Below, piece after piece: positions 9,144 through 19,478 of a stretch of 64,000 nt of DNA. Position numbers and translations under genes: made by a program. Every line of letters starts with the position of its first letter. Positions within the stretch are counted from its first letter, which is position 1. This DNA comes from Caulobacteraceae bacterium (GTDB taxonomy: Bacteria; Pseudomonadota; Alphaproteobacteria; Caulobacterales; Caulobacteraceae), in contig CANJLH010000005.1 in the NCBI GenBank assembly GCA_947475415.1, positions 159,760 through 223,759 on the forward strand, read 5' to 3'. The notes beneath the pieces are model-generated. The model made no database searches, had not been told where the DNA came from, and saw only the letters and a program-made list of their open reading frames with translations.

Positions 9144-11360
9144 TTACTCCGCCGCCGCGGACGATGGTGACTTCACCAGCGCCTCAACGGGTAATTGCAG
9201 TATGGCTTTGGCGCCCGGACCGCTCGCAGCGTCGGTCAGGATCAGGTCGCCGCCGTGGTCTTCCAAGATCCGCTTGACGATGGCCAGCCCCAAGCCTGCG
9301 CCCTTTTCGCGCGTCGTCACATAGGGTTCCGCCAGGCGATGCCGGTCCCGAGCGGGCAGACCGATCCCGTTATCCTCGACTTCAAAGGCCGCGCCCTGAT
9401 CGTCGCAGGTCAGGCGGGCCGTGATGCGGCCTCTGGGCGCGTCCGCGGGGCGGGCGCCGATGGATTCGGCGGCGTTCTTCAGGACGTTGGTAAGCGTCTG
9501 TCCCAGCATCCGGTCGTCGCATCGCAGGATTACCTTGGGAACGGGCTCCATTACCTCCACATCGATATCCGGCGAGGCGACGCGGCGAGCGAACACCGCT
9601 TCACGCAGCAGCTCGGCGGCGTCGTGGTCGCCAAACTTGGGCGCCGGCATGCGGGCGAAGGCCGAAAACTCATCCACCATCCGGCCAATGTCGCCCACCT
9701 GCCGTACGATCGTGTCGGTGCAGCGGTCGAAGGTCTCTAGGTCCTCAGCGGCGATGTTTCTGCGGAACTTGCGGCGGATGCGTTCGGCCGACAGCTGGAT
9801 CGGGGTGAGCGGATTCTTGATCTCGTGGGCGATCCGGCGAGCGACGTCCTTCCAGGCGGCGTTGCGCTGGGCGGCGGCAAGGCGCGTGATATCGTCGAAT
9901 GTGAGAACCAGACCGCGCTCAGAGGGGCTGGCGCGAACCCGCAGGCGTCGGGTCTCACGGCCCCGGACCACGTCCACCTCCGCTTCTGCGTCACCGGCCG
10001 CCATGGCCTGGCCAGTGACCTCGGCCAGCTCCGGCGCAACGTCGGCAAGGGTGAGGCCTCGGCCCTGGTCGGGCGCCGTGATGCTAAGCAGCGCCACGGC
10101 TTGGCGATTCGCCGCGGAAATTCGGCCGTCCGGATCAAGTCCAATGACACCGGCGCTCACTTCGGACAGCACCGTCTCGATGAATTGCCGTCGTTCCTGA
10201 GCCTCAAGGCTCGCACGTCGCAACGCGGCTTGCTGAACCTGAAGATCATTGGTCATGCTATTGAATGCGCGCGATAAAACGGCGATCTCCTCAAAGTCGC
10301 TGTCTGCCGCGACGCGAGCGGTCAGATCACCGGCGGCGACGCGTCCCGCAGCCTGAACCAGACGGCCGATCGGACCGGAAATCGCACTGGCCAGAGCCAT
10401 GCCGAACCACACCGCCCCGACGAAGACCAGCAGCGCCGTTTCGACATAGCTGAGCACGAAAACGGTCTGGACACGCTGGCGGTTCAGTTTGGCGTCGCGG
10501 TAGGCGGCGAGGGATTCCGAGGTGTCGCGCAGGTGGGTGATGATGCCGTTCTCCACCGGACGGACGACATAAAGATAGGCATCGGGGAAGGACTTCAACC
10601 GGTAGACGCCGCGGATCAGGTTGGCGTTCTCAACGATGTCCATGTGAATGTCGCCCTCATCGGCGACGTTGAAGCTTGCGGTGGGCGGAATGGCGAAGGC
10701 CGGCGCGTCCTGGACCTCGGCGCGCGCCAATACGCGACCCTTGTGATCCACCAGATAGGCGGCGGGAAAGCCATGGTAGGCCGACAATTGAGCCAGGAAG
10801 TGGCTGAACGCCACCGGCGTCGCCTGCAGCGCGGGCGCGGCGTTGTTGAGATCGCCCGCCATCAGCGTCACGTGGTCGCCGATATAGCGTTTTTGTTCAT
10901 CCACGTAGCTTTGAGCGGCCGTGGCGGAATTGCCGACGATGGTCTGAACCCGCTGGCTGAACCAGCTATCGACGCCTCGGGTGACCAGCGCCCCGTAGAA
11001 CAGCGCCACCACAATGGCGGGGACGACGGCCGCGAAGGCGAACAGGGCCACAAAACGCATGTGGAGCCGGGCGCCCGCATCGTTCGCCTGAGCCTTGCGC
11101 AGGGCAAGGAACCGCAAACCGATCACCAGGGCGAGACCAAAGATCAGCGCCAGGTTGAAGCCCAGCACGGTCAGTATGATCGCACTGGCCCGGCCCAACG
11201 GCCCCGCCTGAGGCGGCGAGGCCGCCAGCAGGATCGCGAAAAAGGTGAGCAGCGCCGCCAGGGCGAAGCCACAGAACAGCCCAAAGCGCACCCGTGGCGA
11301 GAAAGGGCGCGGTGCGTGGATCGCGGCCCTGTGGTCGCGGTCAGTTGGCTGTGGCGACAT
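9144..11360 (-). CDS. ntrY: Sensor histidine kinase NtrY
   Basis: Membrane sensor kinase that phosphorylates NtrX. The 738-residue protein has about four N-terminal membrane segments with a periplasmic stretch, a HAMP domain (around ISGPIGRLVQAAGRVAAGDL), a PAS domain, then the HisKA dimerisation helix with the phospho-histidine in [20 protein letters not shown], and an ATPase domain with N box (LTNVLKNAAESI), G1 (VEDNGIGLP) and G2 (EKGAGLGLAIVKRI). I take the ATG at 11360 (MSPQPTD); a TTG at 11381 would add seven residues, and neither has a strong ribosome binding site. It lies between ntrC and ntrX, but 59 bases separate it from ntrC, so it may have its own promoter. Confidence 0.93.
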   Translation of the reverse strand: MSPQPTDRDHRAAIHAPRPFSPRVRFGLFCGFALAALLTFFAILLAASPPQAGPLGRASAIILTVLGFNLALIFGLALVIGLRFLALRKAQANDAGARLHMRFVALFAFAAVVPAIVVALFYGALVTRGVDSWFSQRVQTIVGNSATAAQSYVDEQKRYIGDHVTLMAGDLNNAAPALQATPVAFSHFLAQLSAYHGFPAAYLVDHKGRVLARAEVQDAPAFAIPPTASFNVADEGDIHMDIVENANLIRGVYRLKSFPDAYLYVVRPVENGIITHLRDTSESLAAYRDAKLNRQRVQTVFVLSYVETALLVFVGAVWFGMALASAISGPIGRLVQAAGRVAAGDLTARVAADSDFEEIAVLSRAFNSMTNDLQVQQAALRRASLEAQERRQFIETVLSEVSAGVIGLDPDGRISAANRQAVALLSITAPDQGRGLTLADVAPELAEVTGQAMAAGDAEAEVDVVRGRETRRLRVRASPSERGLVLTFDDITRLAAAQRNAAWKDVARRIAHEIKNPLTPIQLSAERIRRKFRRNIAAEDLETFDRCTDTIVRQVGDIGRMVDEFSAFARMPAPKFGDHDAAELLREAVFARRVASPDIDVEVMEPVPKVILRCDDRMLGQTLTNVLKNAAESIGARPADAPRGRITARLTCDDQGAAFEVEDNGIGLPARDRHRLAEPYVTTREKGAGLGLAIVKRILEDHGGDLILTDAASGPGAKAILQLPVEALVKSPSSAAAE

Positions 11361-11419
11361 CGCCCTTGAGTCTAGGCGCAAGTGTGTTGGATTCTCAACA
11401 GCTATGTTGCCGCAATGCG

Positions 11420-12859
11420 TCAGCGCCGCCCTCGCGCCATCTCGACTCCAAGATCCTGGATCTTCTTGCGAAGTGTATTGCGATTGAGGCCCAGGATGTC
11501 GGCGGCGCGCACCTGGTTGCCCCGGGTGGCGGCAAGCGTGAGCTGGATGAGGGGGCGCTCCACTTCCTCCAGGATGCGGTCATAGAGCCCCTCGGGTGGG
11601 ATTCCGTCCGGCTGGGCGGCGAAGTAGCTCGAAAGGTGCCGCTCAACGATCTGAGCAAGAGTAAGGGGGCCTTCGTCTCCAGCGGCATGGATTTGATGGT
11701 CGGCCAGTTCGCGCTCGACAATTCGGGCGGTGATCAAGTCCTCGGCGTAAAGGGCGCAGATCCGACGGATCAGGTTTTCCAGTTCGCGCACATTGCCCGG
11801 CCAGGGGTGGAGTTTCAGCCGGTCCAGAGCTCCCGCGTCGATGGTCTTGGCGGGCAGGCCTTCCCGGTTGGCCCTGAGCAGGAAGGCGCGGGCCAGCTCG
11901 GGGATATCCTCCACACGATCCCGCAGCGGCGGAAGTCGGATCGGCGCCACATTGAGCCTGAAGAACAGGTCCTCGCGAAACAGGCCCTGCTGGATGAGGC
12001 CGCGAAGGTCGCGATTGGTGGCCGCGATCAGGCGTACATTGGGCCGGCGGCCTGTCTTGGGGTTGAGAGCGGGTTCCGAGCCGTCGATCACGCGCAACAG
12101 TCTGGTCTGAGCGTCCAGGGGCATGTCGCCGATTTCATCTAGGAACAATGTTCCGCCATCGGCCTCCACAAGTTTGCCGAAGTCGCCATCCTCACGACCG
12201 AACAATTCGGTTTCGACGCGCTCCCTCGGCACTGCGGCCAGGTTGATGACCACGAACCGGCCATCGCGGCGGCGCCCCATGTCATGTAGGGCGCGGGCCA
12301 CCAACTCCTTGCCGGTGCCGGACTCACCCAGGATGAGCACCGTGAGGTCCGCTCCGACCAGGCGGGCGACGGTGCGATAAACGTCCTGCATAGGCGCCGA
12401 GCGGCCGATCAGCGGCAAACGTTCGTCGCGAACCGCGCGTGCCTGCGCCTTCGCCGCCTCGGAATCCGCGGGACGGGCCAAGGCGCGCCGTGCGGCCGAA
12501 GTCATGTCGTCCAGGTCGAAGGGCTTCGGAATATACTCAAAGGCCCCGATCTCGGCCGCGCTGACGGCGGTGAGCAGGGTGTTCTGCGCGCTCATGACGA
12601 TGACCGGCAGCTTGGGACGCTCCTTTCGAATGCGCGGCAAGACGTCGAATACGTTTTCGTCTGGCATCACCACATCAGTGACGACCAGATCCCCTTCCCC
12701 ATCAAACACCCACTTGAGCAGGGTTGTGGCATTGCCAGTGGCCCGCACCTGGTAGCCCAAGCGGGTAAAGGTCTGACTCAAGACCAGACGGATCGAGGCG
12801 TCATCGTCCGCAATCAGGATCTTCTTGTTGGCGTTGCTCACATTGGTCATGACAGTCAT
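11420..12859 (-). CDS. ntrC: Nitrogen regulator NtrC
   Basis: Response regulator of the NtrB/NtrC pair governing nitrogen assimilation. The 479 residues comprise a receiver ([11 protein letters not shown]; phospho-acceptor Asp in [15 protein letters not shown]), an AAA+ domain (Walker [16 protein letters not shown], Walker [13 protein letters not shown]) and a Fis-type DNA-binding end ([20 protein letters not shown]). The sigma-54 contact loop GAFTGA is missing; the sequence reads [20 protein letters not shown] there, with no room for it. The ATG overlaps the ntrB stop by four bases (ATGA). Confidence 0.95.
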   Translation of the reverse strand: MTVMTNVSNANKKILIADDDASIRLVLSQTFTRLGYQVRATGNATTLLKWVFDGEGDLVVTDVVMPDENVFDVLPRIRKERPKLPVIVMSAQNTLLTAVSAAEIGAFEYIPKPFDLDDMTSAARRALARPADSEAAKAQARAVRDERLPLIGRSAPMQDVYRTVARLVGADLTVLILGESGTGKELVARALHDMGRRRDGRFVVINLAAVPRERVETELFGREDGDFGKLVEADGGTLFLDEIGDMPLDAQTRLLRVIDGSEPALNPKTGRRPNVRLIAATNRDLRGLIQQGLFREDLFFRLNVAPIRLPPLRDRVEDIPELARAFLLRANREGLPAKTIDAGALDRLKLHPWPGNVRELENLIRRICALYAEDLITARIVERELADHQIHAAGDEGPLTLAQIVERHLSSYFAAQPDGIPPEGLYDRILEEVERPLIQLTLAATRGNQVRAADILGLNRNTLRKKIQDLGVEMARGRR

Positions 12860-13965
12860 TCGGGCCGCTCCTCATCAGAGGCGATCGGGAGCGATACGCG
12901 AAACATCGTTCGCCCGGGTTCAGATTCGAAGTCGATGTGCCCGCCGTGGGCGACCACCAACTTGGCGACAAGGGCGAGGCCCAGACCGACGCCATTCGGC
13001 TTGGTGGTGACAAAGGGTTGGAACAGACTCTCGCGCAGGTGTGCGGGCACGCCGGGACCATTGTCGATGATGCGGACCTCCAGGGGAGCGCCGCGCAGGG
13101 ATTGGCCGCTCGTTGAGCGCACTCGCACCCCGTGTCGGTAGGAGGTCTGGATCGATATCTCACCGCGCCCGTCACGGCGGGCATGGGCGGCCTCAGCAGC
13201 GTTCTTCACCAGATTCAGGAAGATTTGGATCAACTGATCCTCATCGCCTGATGTGGGCGGTAACGAGGGGTCGAAGCGTTCGCGGAAAACCAGGCCTTCG
13301 GCGACCCCATTGACCGACAGAGCGCGGACGCGGTCCAGCACCTGGTGGATATTGATCGGCGAGCGCGCCGGCGGCGCGTCATCGGCGAAAGCCTCCATCC
13401 GATCCACCAGCCGGCGCACACGGTCGGTCTCGTCGACGATCAACTGGGCAAGTGGAATGTCGTCGGCCCTGACACCGGTTTTCAGCAGCTGGGCCGCACC
13501 GCGAATCCCCGCCAGGGGGTTCTTGATCTCGTGGGCCAACATGCGTCCAAGGCCGACGACGGAACGCAGTCCCGCAACCTCGTTCCCACTGCGATCGCCG
13601 CTGCGGTCGTGGAGTGTAAGCAGCAAGGCGCCGCCCCCCAGCGGCGCGGCCCAGCCATCAGCCTCAAAAGGCGTTAGGCCGAACAGGTTGATCTCCATGC
13701 CCCGCTCGCGCACCCGGGCGTCCTCCGAAATGGCGCGGTTGATGAGGCCGAGCAAGGCGGAATCCTGCGGCAGGGCGGCGGTAAAGCGGCCGCGGGCAAG
13801 CAGGCCGAGGCCCTGGCCGAACAAGGCTTCGGCGGCTTCATTGGCGGCGGCGAGACTGCCGTCGGCGGCCAGTACGAAAGCCGGTTCGGGACTGGCGTCG
13901 AAGGCGGCGATTTTCATGGGATCATTGGAGAAGGGAGATGTGGCGGTGCGTTGCTGGCTCATCAC
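12856..13965 (-). CDS. ntrB: Nitrogen sensor kinase/phosphatase NtrB
   Basis: Soluble histidine kinase that phosphorylates or dephosphorylates NtrC under PII control. The 369-residue protein has an N-terminal PAS domain ([20 protein letters not shown]), the HisKA motif with the phospho-histidine in [20 protein letters not shown], an N box ([13 protein letters not shown]), G1 (IIDNGPGVP) and G2 ([14 protein letters not shown]). There is no membrane segment, as expected. It overlaps dusB upstream and ntrC downstream by four bases each, so the three are one translationally coupled unit. Confidence 0.95.
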   Translation of the reverse strand: MMSQQRTATSPFSNDPMKIAAFDASPEPAFVLAADGSLAAANEAAEALFGQGLGLLARGRFTAALPQDSALLGLINRAISEDARVRERGMEINLFGLTPFEADGWAAPLGGGALLLTLHDRSGDRSGNEVAGLRSVVGLGRMLAHEIKNPLAGIRGAAQLLKTGVRADDIPLAQLIVDETDRVRRLVDRMEAFADDAPPARSPINIHQVLDRVRALSVNGVAEGLVFRERFDPSLPPTSGDEDQLIQIFLNLVKNAAEAAHARRDGRGEISIQTSYRHGVRVRSTSGQSLRGAPLEVRIIDNGPGVPAHLRESLFQPFVTTKPNGVGLGLALVAKLVVAHGGHIDFESEPGRTMFRVSLPIASDEERPE

Positions 13966-14984
13966 GCGGCGAGCCTTTCCGGCGGGTCACGCCAGAGCGC
14001 GGAGAGCTCTCGCTCTACATCGCCGGGCGCATCAAGGCGGCAAAGCCGGGCGCGCTCACTTCGGCGCACCGCGGGATCCGCCGGCCAGGGCGCACTGTTC
14101 ACGTAGGCGGCCAGATGCTTGCGAAACACCTTCAAGCCAAGCCTCTCACCATAAAATGCTAGACTGGCGCGGAAGTGGGCCATGGCTATCGACAGACGCG
14201 CCTCAACGCCGGGAACCTCAAATCGATTGTCTGAAAGTTCCGCTTCGATCTGAGCGGCGATCCAGGGCCGGCCATAGGCGCCCCGACCGATCATCACCGC
14301 GTCGGCGCCGCTTTCATCCAGAGCCTGGCGGGCGCTTTTCGCATCGACAATGTCGCCGTTGACGATCAGCGGCAGCCTTGTCGCCCGTCGTATCTCGGCC
14401 ACGGCCCGCCAGTCAGCCTGACCGCTGTAGAACTGGCTGCGCGTGCGTCCATGCACGGTAATCGCCCGCGCGCCGCGCGCTTCGGCGCGGGCGGCGATCT
14501 CCGGCGCATTGCGCGAGCTGTCGTCCCAACCCAGCCGCATCTTGACCGTAACGGGCGTCTTGGAAGAGTCGACCGCCGCGGCGACGAGCGCCTCCGCGAG
14601 ATCAGGGCGGCGCATCAGCGCCGAGCCAGACTGGATGCCGGTGACCTCCTTGGCCGGGCAGCCGAAGTTTAAGTCGATGATCTGCGCCCCCGCTTCAGCG
14701 GCGATCCGGACGCCGGCGGCGATCTGGGCCACTTCGCATCCGACCAGCTGGACAACCATCAGCGGCAGGCCCTCGCCAACAGCGGCGCGCCGAACGACAT
14801 CCGGCCGACCCCGCGCGAATTCGGCGCAGGCGACCATCTCGGTGGCCACATAGGGCGCACCCAGGCGGCTGGCGGTTTGGCGAAACGGCAGGTCCGAAAC
14901 CCCGGTCATTGGGGCGAGCCAGACTCTCCCAGGCACCTGGATTTCGCCCACCTGCACACAGCTGCTTATTTCTTGAACACTCAT
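13962..14984 (-). CDS. dusB: tRNA-dihydrouridine synthase DusB (NifR3 family)
   Basis: FMN enzyme that reduces uridines in the tRNA D-loop. The 340 residues form a TIM barrel with the family's opening VWLAPMTGVSDLPFR, the catalytic cysteine in DLNFGCPAKEVTGIQSGSAL, and phosphate-binding segments near ITVHGRTRSQFYSG and VMIGRGAYGRPW. It is first in the minus-strand ntr operon, the historical nifR3-ntrB-ntrC order of Rhodobacter and relatives. Start ATG 14984; the 76 bases up to the divergent ispDF should contain promoters for both. Confidence 0.95.
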   Translation of the reverse strand: MSVQEISSCVQVGEIQVPGRVWLAPMTGVSDLPFRQTASRLGAPYVATEMVACAEFARGRPDVVRRAAVGEGLPLMVVQLVGCEVAQIAAGVRIAAEAGAQIIDLNFGCPAKEVTGIQSGSALMRRPDLAEALVAAAVDSSKTPVTVKMRLGWDDSSRNAPEIAARAEARGARAITVHGRTRSQFYSGQADWRAVAEIRRATRLPLIVNGDIVDAKSARQALDESGADAVMIGRGAYGRPWIAAQIEAELSDNRFEVPGVEARLSIAMAHFRASLAFYGERLGLKVFRKHLAAYVNSAPWPADPAVRRSERARLCRLDAPGDVERELSALWRDPPERLAA

Positions 14985-15060
14985 GGTGCCTTTGTTTTAG
15001 GCAGTTTGTGCGGCGCGGTAAAGCCTGGACTTCAGACTTGGCCAGCCTAAAGACGCTATC

Positions 15061-16203
15061 GTGAAATTTTCCGCCGTCATCGTCGCCGCCGGCCAAGGTC
15101 TTCGCGCCGGGCCGGGCGCACCTAAGGGTTGGCGCCTGTTGGGCGGCAAGCCGATGCTGCGCTGGTCGGCGGAAGCCCTGTTGAACGCCGGGGCCGATGA
15201 GATCGCCGTGGTGGTGGCGGGCGATCGGCTGGGCGAGCTGGATGGCGCGCTGTCTGGCCTGAGGCGCTGGCGGGGCGTAGCGGGCGGCGACGTGCGCGGC
15301 GCGTCGGTGTTGGCCGGCCTGGAGGTTTTGACGGGCGATGATCAACATATCGTCCTGGTGCATGACGCAGCGCGGCCGTTCCTCGGGACAGCACATGTGA
15401 AGACGTTGATCGATGCGATGGAGAACGGCGCCGCGGCCGCGGCCCCTGCCCTCCCGGTCGCCGACAGCCTGAAGCGTCGGAGCGCAATCAACGTCACAAC
15501 GGAATCGCGAGACAACTTGTTCCGGGTGCAGACGCCGCAAGCCTTCCGCCTGGGGGCGCTGCGGGCCGCCTACGAAACGGGCGGCGTGCAGGCCACGGAT
15601 GATCTGGCGCTGGTGGAGTTATCCGGCGGGCGGATCGAACTGACGGCCGGTGATCCAATGCTGATGAAGCTGACCTATCCGGAGGATTTCGTCATGGCGG
15701 AGACGTTGGCCGGCGGAGCGCGGCAGGTGCGGTTGGGACAGGGCGTTGACGCCCACCGGTGGGGTCCTGGCGATGGGGTTTGGCTCTGCGGCGTGCGCAT
15801 CGCGCATGACCAGAGCCTTATCGGTCACTCCGATGCGGATGCAGGCCTGCACGCTCTGACGGACGCCATCCTGGGCGCTATCGGCGACGGGGATATCGGC
15901 CAGCACTTCCCTCCCTCGGATCCCCAGTGGCGCGGGGCGGCGTCGGCGCGGTTCCTGGCCCATGCGGCCGGACGGGTGGCCGAACGCGGCGGGCGCATTG
16001 TGAACGTCGATGTAACCCTGGTCTGCGAGCGGCCGAAGGTTTCGCCGCACCGCGAGGCCATGCGCGCGCGCCTGGCCGAGATCCTCAAGATCACTCCGGA
16101 CCGGATCAGCGTGAAGGCCACCACCACTGAAGGCATGGGGTTCACCGGCCGCGGCGAAGGGCTCGCCGCCATGGCGCTGGCGACGGTGGAGTTGCCTGCC
16201 TAG
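15061..16203 (+). CDS. ispDF: Bifunctional IspD/IspF enzyme of the MEP isoprenoid pathway
   Basis: One 380-residue polypeptide with two non-consecutive activities of the MEP pathway. Residues 1-220: cytidylyltransferase (IspD) with the nucleotide-binding [20 protein letters not shown] and the VHDAARPF motif. Residues 221-380: MECDP synthase (IspF) beginning [15 protein letters not shown], with the zinc-binding D-x-H in GVDAH, the [16 protein letters not shown] segment and the C-terminal [16 protein letters not shown] motif. Fusion of IspD and IspF is common in alphaproteobacteria. Translation starts at GTG 15061, matching the conserved [10 protein letters not shown] opening. Confidence 0.96.
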   Translation: MKFSAVIVAAGQGLRAGPGAPKGWRLLGGKPMLRWSAEALLNAGADEIAVVVAGDRLGELDGALSGLRRWRGVAGGDVRGASVLAGLEVLTGDDQHIVLVHDAARPFLGTAHVKTLIDAMENGAAAAAPALPVADSLKRRSAINVTTESRDNLFRVQTPQAFRLGALRAAYETGGVQATDDLALVELSGGRIELTAGDPMLMKLTYPEDFVMAETLAGGARQVRLGQGVDAHRWGPGDGVWLCGVRIAHDQSLIGHSDADAGLHALTDAILGAIGDGDIGQHFPPSDPQWRGAASARFLAHAAGRVAERGGRIVNVDVTLVCERPKVSPHREAMRARLAEILKITPDRISVKATTTEGMGFTGRGEGLAAMALATVELPA

Positions 16204-16210
16204 CTGAATG

Positions 16211-18454
16211 TCAAGGCAACCAGCGCCAGGCCTCCTTCAAACGGGCATAGAGCGCGCCGGGAACGTTGGTGTAGTCATCTGTCCAGGCCCGGACCTTGGG
16301 TGGGCCCGGATCGGTCCAGCGGGAATCGGCGGCGAAGGGTGCGAGAGCGTGCGCGTCGCGGGCGATGATCAGGGCGTCCTCGGCAGATTCCCAAAGGACC
16401 GGAGACGAATCCGCCTTCTCATGTCGCTGAAGCAGGGCGACACCGCCCGCTGCGTGGGCGACCGCGATGGCCGGGCTGCGCAGCTCGAGGTTTCGGTTTG
16501 ACAGGTGAAGGATCAGAACGCCGTCAGGCTTCAGGCGTTGGAGGTAGTTGCGTACCGCCTCAACCGTCAACAGGTGCGCCGGCACGCTGTCTGATGAGAA
16601 GGCGTCGATCAACAGGATGTCGAAGACCCCGGCCGGCTGGCGCGCCACCGTGAGGCGGGCATCGCCGATGACGAAGTCGACCCGGCCCTTGGCGCAATAG
16701 GTGGTGTAGCTGAAGTGAGCCGGATCGGTGGACACCTGCTTCACCAGCGGATCGATCTCGAAGAAGGTGAGATGATCACCGGGTCTGGTGTAGGCCGAAA
16801 CCGTACCAGTCCCCAGGCCCACCGCACCGACATTGATCGCGGTCTTGCGCGCCCGTACCGAGGTGAACACTTGGCCGATCGGGGTTTCCGGGGCATAGTA
16901 GGTCAGGGGTCGGCAACGCCAGCGCGGATCCTGGGCCTGGGCGCCGTGCAGGGTGGAGCCGTGGGCCAGCATGTGGACGGTTCCGCCCAGCTGCGGGATC
17001 CCGCCCTCGGTCTGGCGCAGGACACCAAAGAAGCTGCGCCAGGTGTGGTGCTCACCGGTGGTGCGCTCCTGGAGAACGAAGGCGGAAAGGGTCACAAGGG
17101 TCAGTGCGATGAAATAGATTCCAGCATCCTTGCGCAGGATGAAGACGCCCACGACGGCGCCCGCCAACATCAACTTGATATAGATCTCGTCAACGCCATG
17201 TGACGACAGAACAGGCGCCGCGGCGGCGCCCAACACCACGATCGCCAGCCAGATCCAGCGCTGCAACTTGATGGGGCCCCTGTCCCAAGGCCGCGCAAGG
17301 GCCGATAGCACGAGCACCAGCGGGTATTCCCAGACATTGTTGAAGATTACCGGCGCCACGAAGGCGTTGAATCCGCCGCCCAGGACGCCACCCAGGGACA
17401 TCCAGAAATAAAACTGGGTCAGCTGACCCGGAGGCGGGCGCCGGGCGACCATCGCCTGGTGACACATCAAGGCGGTGAGGAAGAAGCCCGCCAGCTGGAC
17501 GAACATCAGGACCAGAATTGGGCCAACCTTGAAAGGCATCAACACCGCTGCCGCCGCAGCCGCAGCAGCCTGGAACATCAGGGTGGTTTCCGGCCTGATC
17601 AGCGGCCGATCCTGGAAGGCGATCACAAAGGTGAGCAGGTAGAGCGCCAACGGTAGCACCCAAAGGAAGGGCGCCGAGGCCACATCGGTGGTTATGTGGG
17701 TGGTGACGCCCAGCATCAGGCTGGACGGAATGGCGGCAAGCGCCACCCAGATCAGCCGCTCGCGCCAGGTGACGGGCCTTTCCGCCAAATCTCTGACGAC
17801 TTCGGCCGGGCCCTGATCACGGGCGCGGGCGACCACCAGACCCAGGCTGGTCATCAGGATCAGGAAGGCGATGTACGCCGCGCTCCACCCCACCGTTTGT
17901 GTATGGACGGCGAGCATGGGCTCAACGACGATAGGATAGGCCAGCAGGGCGATCAGGCTGCCCAGGTTGCTGGCGGCGTAGAGGGAATATGGACCTTTGC
18001 CCTCGCCCACATGCATGACCCGCGCGTACCAGGCCTGGACCAGCGGCGCGGTGGCCGAAAGGATGGCGAAGGGCGGGCCGATGGACAGGGTCAGCACGCC
18101 CAGCAACCACATAACCGGGTGGTCCGAGGTGGGCGGTCCCAGCGCCTCGTGCACCCGAAGGGGCAGAACCAGGGCCGCGGCCGCCAGGATCATCGCATGG
18201 ACGATTACCTGCGACCGCACCGAGCGCAGCCGCTGAAGCAGGTTGGCATAGCCGTAACCGACCAGCAGAGCGGCCTGGAAGAAGGCCAGGCTGGTATTCC
18301 AGATCGATGGACCGCCGCCCAGCAGGGGCAACACCAGCTTGGCGATCATTGGCTCCACCAGGAACACCAAGGCGGCGCTGGCGAAGATCGCCGTGGCGAA
18401 AAACGCCGGCGAAATGGCGGGGCGCCGCGGCGCTGCGGCGTCAACTGTCGTCAT
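16211..18454 (-). CDS. Membrane protein fused to a spermidine-synthase-like methyltransferase-fold domain
   Basis: A 747-residue two-part protein. The first ~450 residues hold a dozen or more hydrophobic segments, starting with FFATAIFASAALVFLVEPMIAKLVLPLLGG, written here only as the sequence near residues 18-48. The last ~250 residues form a Rossmann-fold domain like spermidine synthase: the SAM-binding motif is GAVGLGTGTVSAY, followed by FFEIDPLVKQV, VIGDARLTV and ILLIDAFSSDSVPAHL. Homologues are annotated as fused MFS/spermidine synthase. Whether it makes polyamines is unproven; no other polyamine gene is near. It stands convergent to ispDF (7-base gap) and divergent from the CinA gene. 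Confidence 0.82.
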   Translation of the reverse strand: MTTVDAAAPRRPAISPAFFATAIFASAALVFLVEPMIAKLVLPLLGGGPSIWNTSLAFFQAALLVGYGYANLLQRLRSVRSQVIVHAMILAAAALVLPLRVHEALGPPTSDHPVMWLLGVLTLSIGPPFAILSATAPLVQAWYARVMHVGEGKGPYSLYAASNLGSLIALLAYPIVVEPMLAVHTQTVGWSAAYIAFLILMTSLGLVVARARDQGPAEVVRDLAERPVTWRERLIWVALAAIPSSLMLGVTTHITTDVASAPFLWVLPLALYLLTFVIAFQDRPLIRPETTLMFQAAAAAAAAVLMPFKVGPILVLMFVQLAGFFLTALMCHQAMVARRPPPGQLTQFYFWMSLGGVLGGGFNAFVAPVIFNNVWEYPLVLVLSALARPWDRGPIKLQRWIWLAIVVLGAAAAPVLSSHGVDEIYIKLMLAGAVVGVFILRKDAGIYFIALTLVTLSAFVLQERTTGEHHTWRSFFGVLRQTEGGIPQLGGTVHMLAHGSTLHGAQAQDPRWRCRPLTYYAPETPIGQVFTSVRARKTAINVGAVGLGTGTVSAYTRPGDHLTFFEIDPLVKQVSTDPAHFSYTTYCAKGRVDFVIGDARLTVARQPAGVFDILLIDAFSSDSVPAHLLTVEAVRNYLQRLKPDGVLILHLSNRNLELRSPAIAVAHAAGGVALLQRHEKADSSPVLWESAEDALIIARDAHALAPFAADSRWTDPGPPKVRAWTDDYTNVPGALYARLKEAWRWLP

Positions 18455-18540
18455 GAGCGCGAATCGCCTTGTGTCCAGGGGCGCAGAGATGTTGTGGTCT
18501 GCCCGCGAAGATGCCTAGCCCTGCTGGAGTTTGAGAGATC

Positions 18541-19032
18541 ATGTTTTCACTGGAGATCGAAACCCTGGCCCGCCTGCTGATCGATGAGGCGCGGCAGCGC
18601 TCACTGCGGATCGTCACCGCAGAGAGCTGCACAGGCGGGCTGGTGGCCGGAGCGATCTCCTCGATCCCCGGGGCGTCGGACGTGCTGGATCGCGGCTTCA
18701 TCTGCTATTCCAACCGGGCCAAGCAGGAGGTGCTGGGCATTCCCGGCGATCTGATCGCCGACCTGGGCGCAGTGTCTGAGCCTGTGGCGCGGATGATGGC
18801 GGAAGGGGCGCTGGAAAACTCCCACGCCCACGTGGCGGTGGCGATCACCGGGGTGGCTGGACCTGGGGGCGGCACACCGCGCAAACCTGTGGGCACGGTG
18901 CATATCGCCACGGCGCGGACCAATCAGGGGCTGCACCACAGGGAGGAATTCTTCGAGCTTGAGACCCGGGAAGAGATCCAGTTGGCCGCCGTGCAGGCGG
19001 CGCTGGAGGCGCTGCGGTCGCGGGTGGCCTAG
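18541..19032 (+). CDS. CinA C-terminal family protein, nicotinamide-nucleotide amidase (PncC type)
   Basis: Deamidates nicotinamide mononucleotide to nicotinate mononucleotide in NAD recycling. The 163 residues match the CinA C-terminal domain alone, without the N-terminal COG1058 domain of full-length CinA. Visible motifs are VTAESCTGGLVAGAIS with the catalytic Ser/Cys region, the GGFICYSN-like turn (DRGFICYSNRAKQEVLGIP), and AVAITGVAGPGGGTPRKPVG. It overlaps the convergent COQ10-like gene by four bases at the 3' ends. Confidence 0.9.
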   Translation: MFSLEIETLARLLIDEARQRSLRIVTAESCTGGLVAGAISSIPGASDVLDRGFICYSNRAKQEVLGIPGDLIADLGAVSEPVARMMAEGALENSHAHVAVAITGVAGPGGGTPRKPVGTVHIATARTNQGLHHREEFFELETREEIQLAAVQAALEALRSRVA

Positions 19033-19478
19033 AAGTCCCCGTAAAGTTGGGCCGCCCGGTCCTCGAAGCAGCCGATCAGGCGATCGACGGCGCGATGGAA
19101 GTTGGCCTGCAAGAGCCCGCTCAGCAGTCTCGACTTGAACTCGAAGTCGATGTCGAATTCGACCCGCGCGCCGCCGGGCTGTTCAAAGAAAGCCCAACGG
19201 TTTGCGAGGGCGCGGAAGGGCCCCGAAATCAGGCTGACATCGATGCGTCGGGCCGGAGCGTCGCGGCGGACACGGGTGGAGAATCGCTCCCTCAGGCCGG
19301 CGAACCCGACGCTCGCCTCGGCGTCGAGGGTGTCGATCCCCTGCCCCAGATTGCGCTCGTTCCAGGTGCGCAGGCCCGAGATCCACGGCACGAACTCAGG
19401 GTAGCGCCGAACGTCGCCGACCAGTTCGAACAGCTGATCGGGAGCGTAGGGTAGATGCTTGACAACGTGGTGGCGCAA
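19029..19478 (-). CDS. COQ10/RatA family START-like lipid-binding protein
   Basis: A 149-residue SRPBCC/START-fold protein of the polyketide-cyclase family. It opens with the diagnostic pattern HVVKHLPYAPDQLFELVGDV then the Y-P-E-F-V-P-W segment shared with mitochondrial COQ10 (coenzyme Q chaperone) and bacterial RatA. In E. coli RatA has been called a ribosome-association toxin, but no antitoxin gene (ratB) is nearby; the respiratory COQ10-like role is the better guess here. Its start lies immediately next to the lipA stop, so the two are co-transcribed, an arrangement widespread in alphaproteobacteria. Confidence 0.88.
   Translation of the reverse strand: MRHHVVKHLPYAPDQLFELVGDVRRYPEFVPWISGLRTWNERNLGQGIDTLDAEASVGFAGLRERFSTRVRRDAPARRIDVSLISGPFRALANRWAFFEQPGGARVEFDIDFEFKSRLLSGLLQANFHRAVDRLIGCFEDRAAQLYGDF

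Noticed and set aside
19029..19478. RatA toxin of a toxin-antitoxin pair.
   Set aside because: No ratB-like antitoxin is adjacent, and the gene sits with lipA as COQ10-type genes do in alphaproteobacteria.
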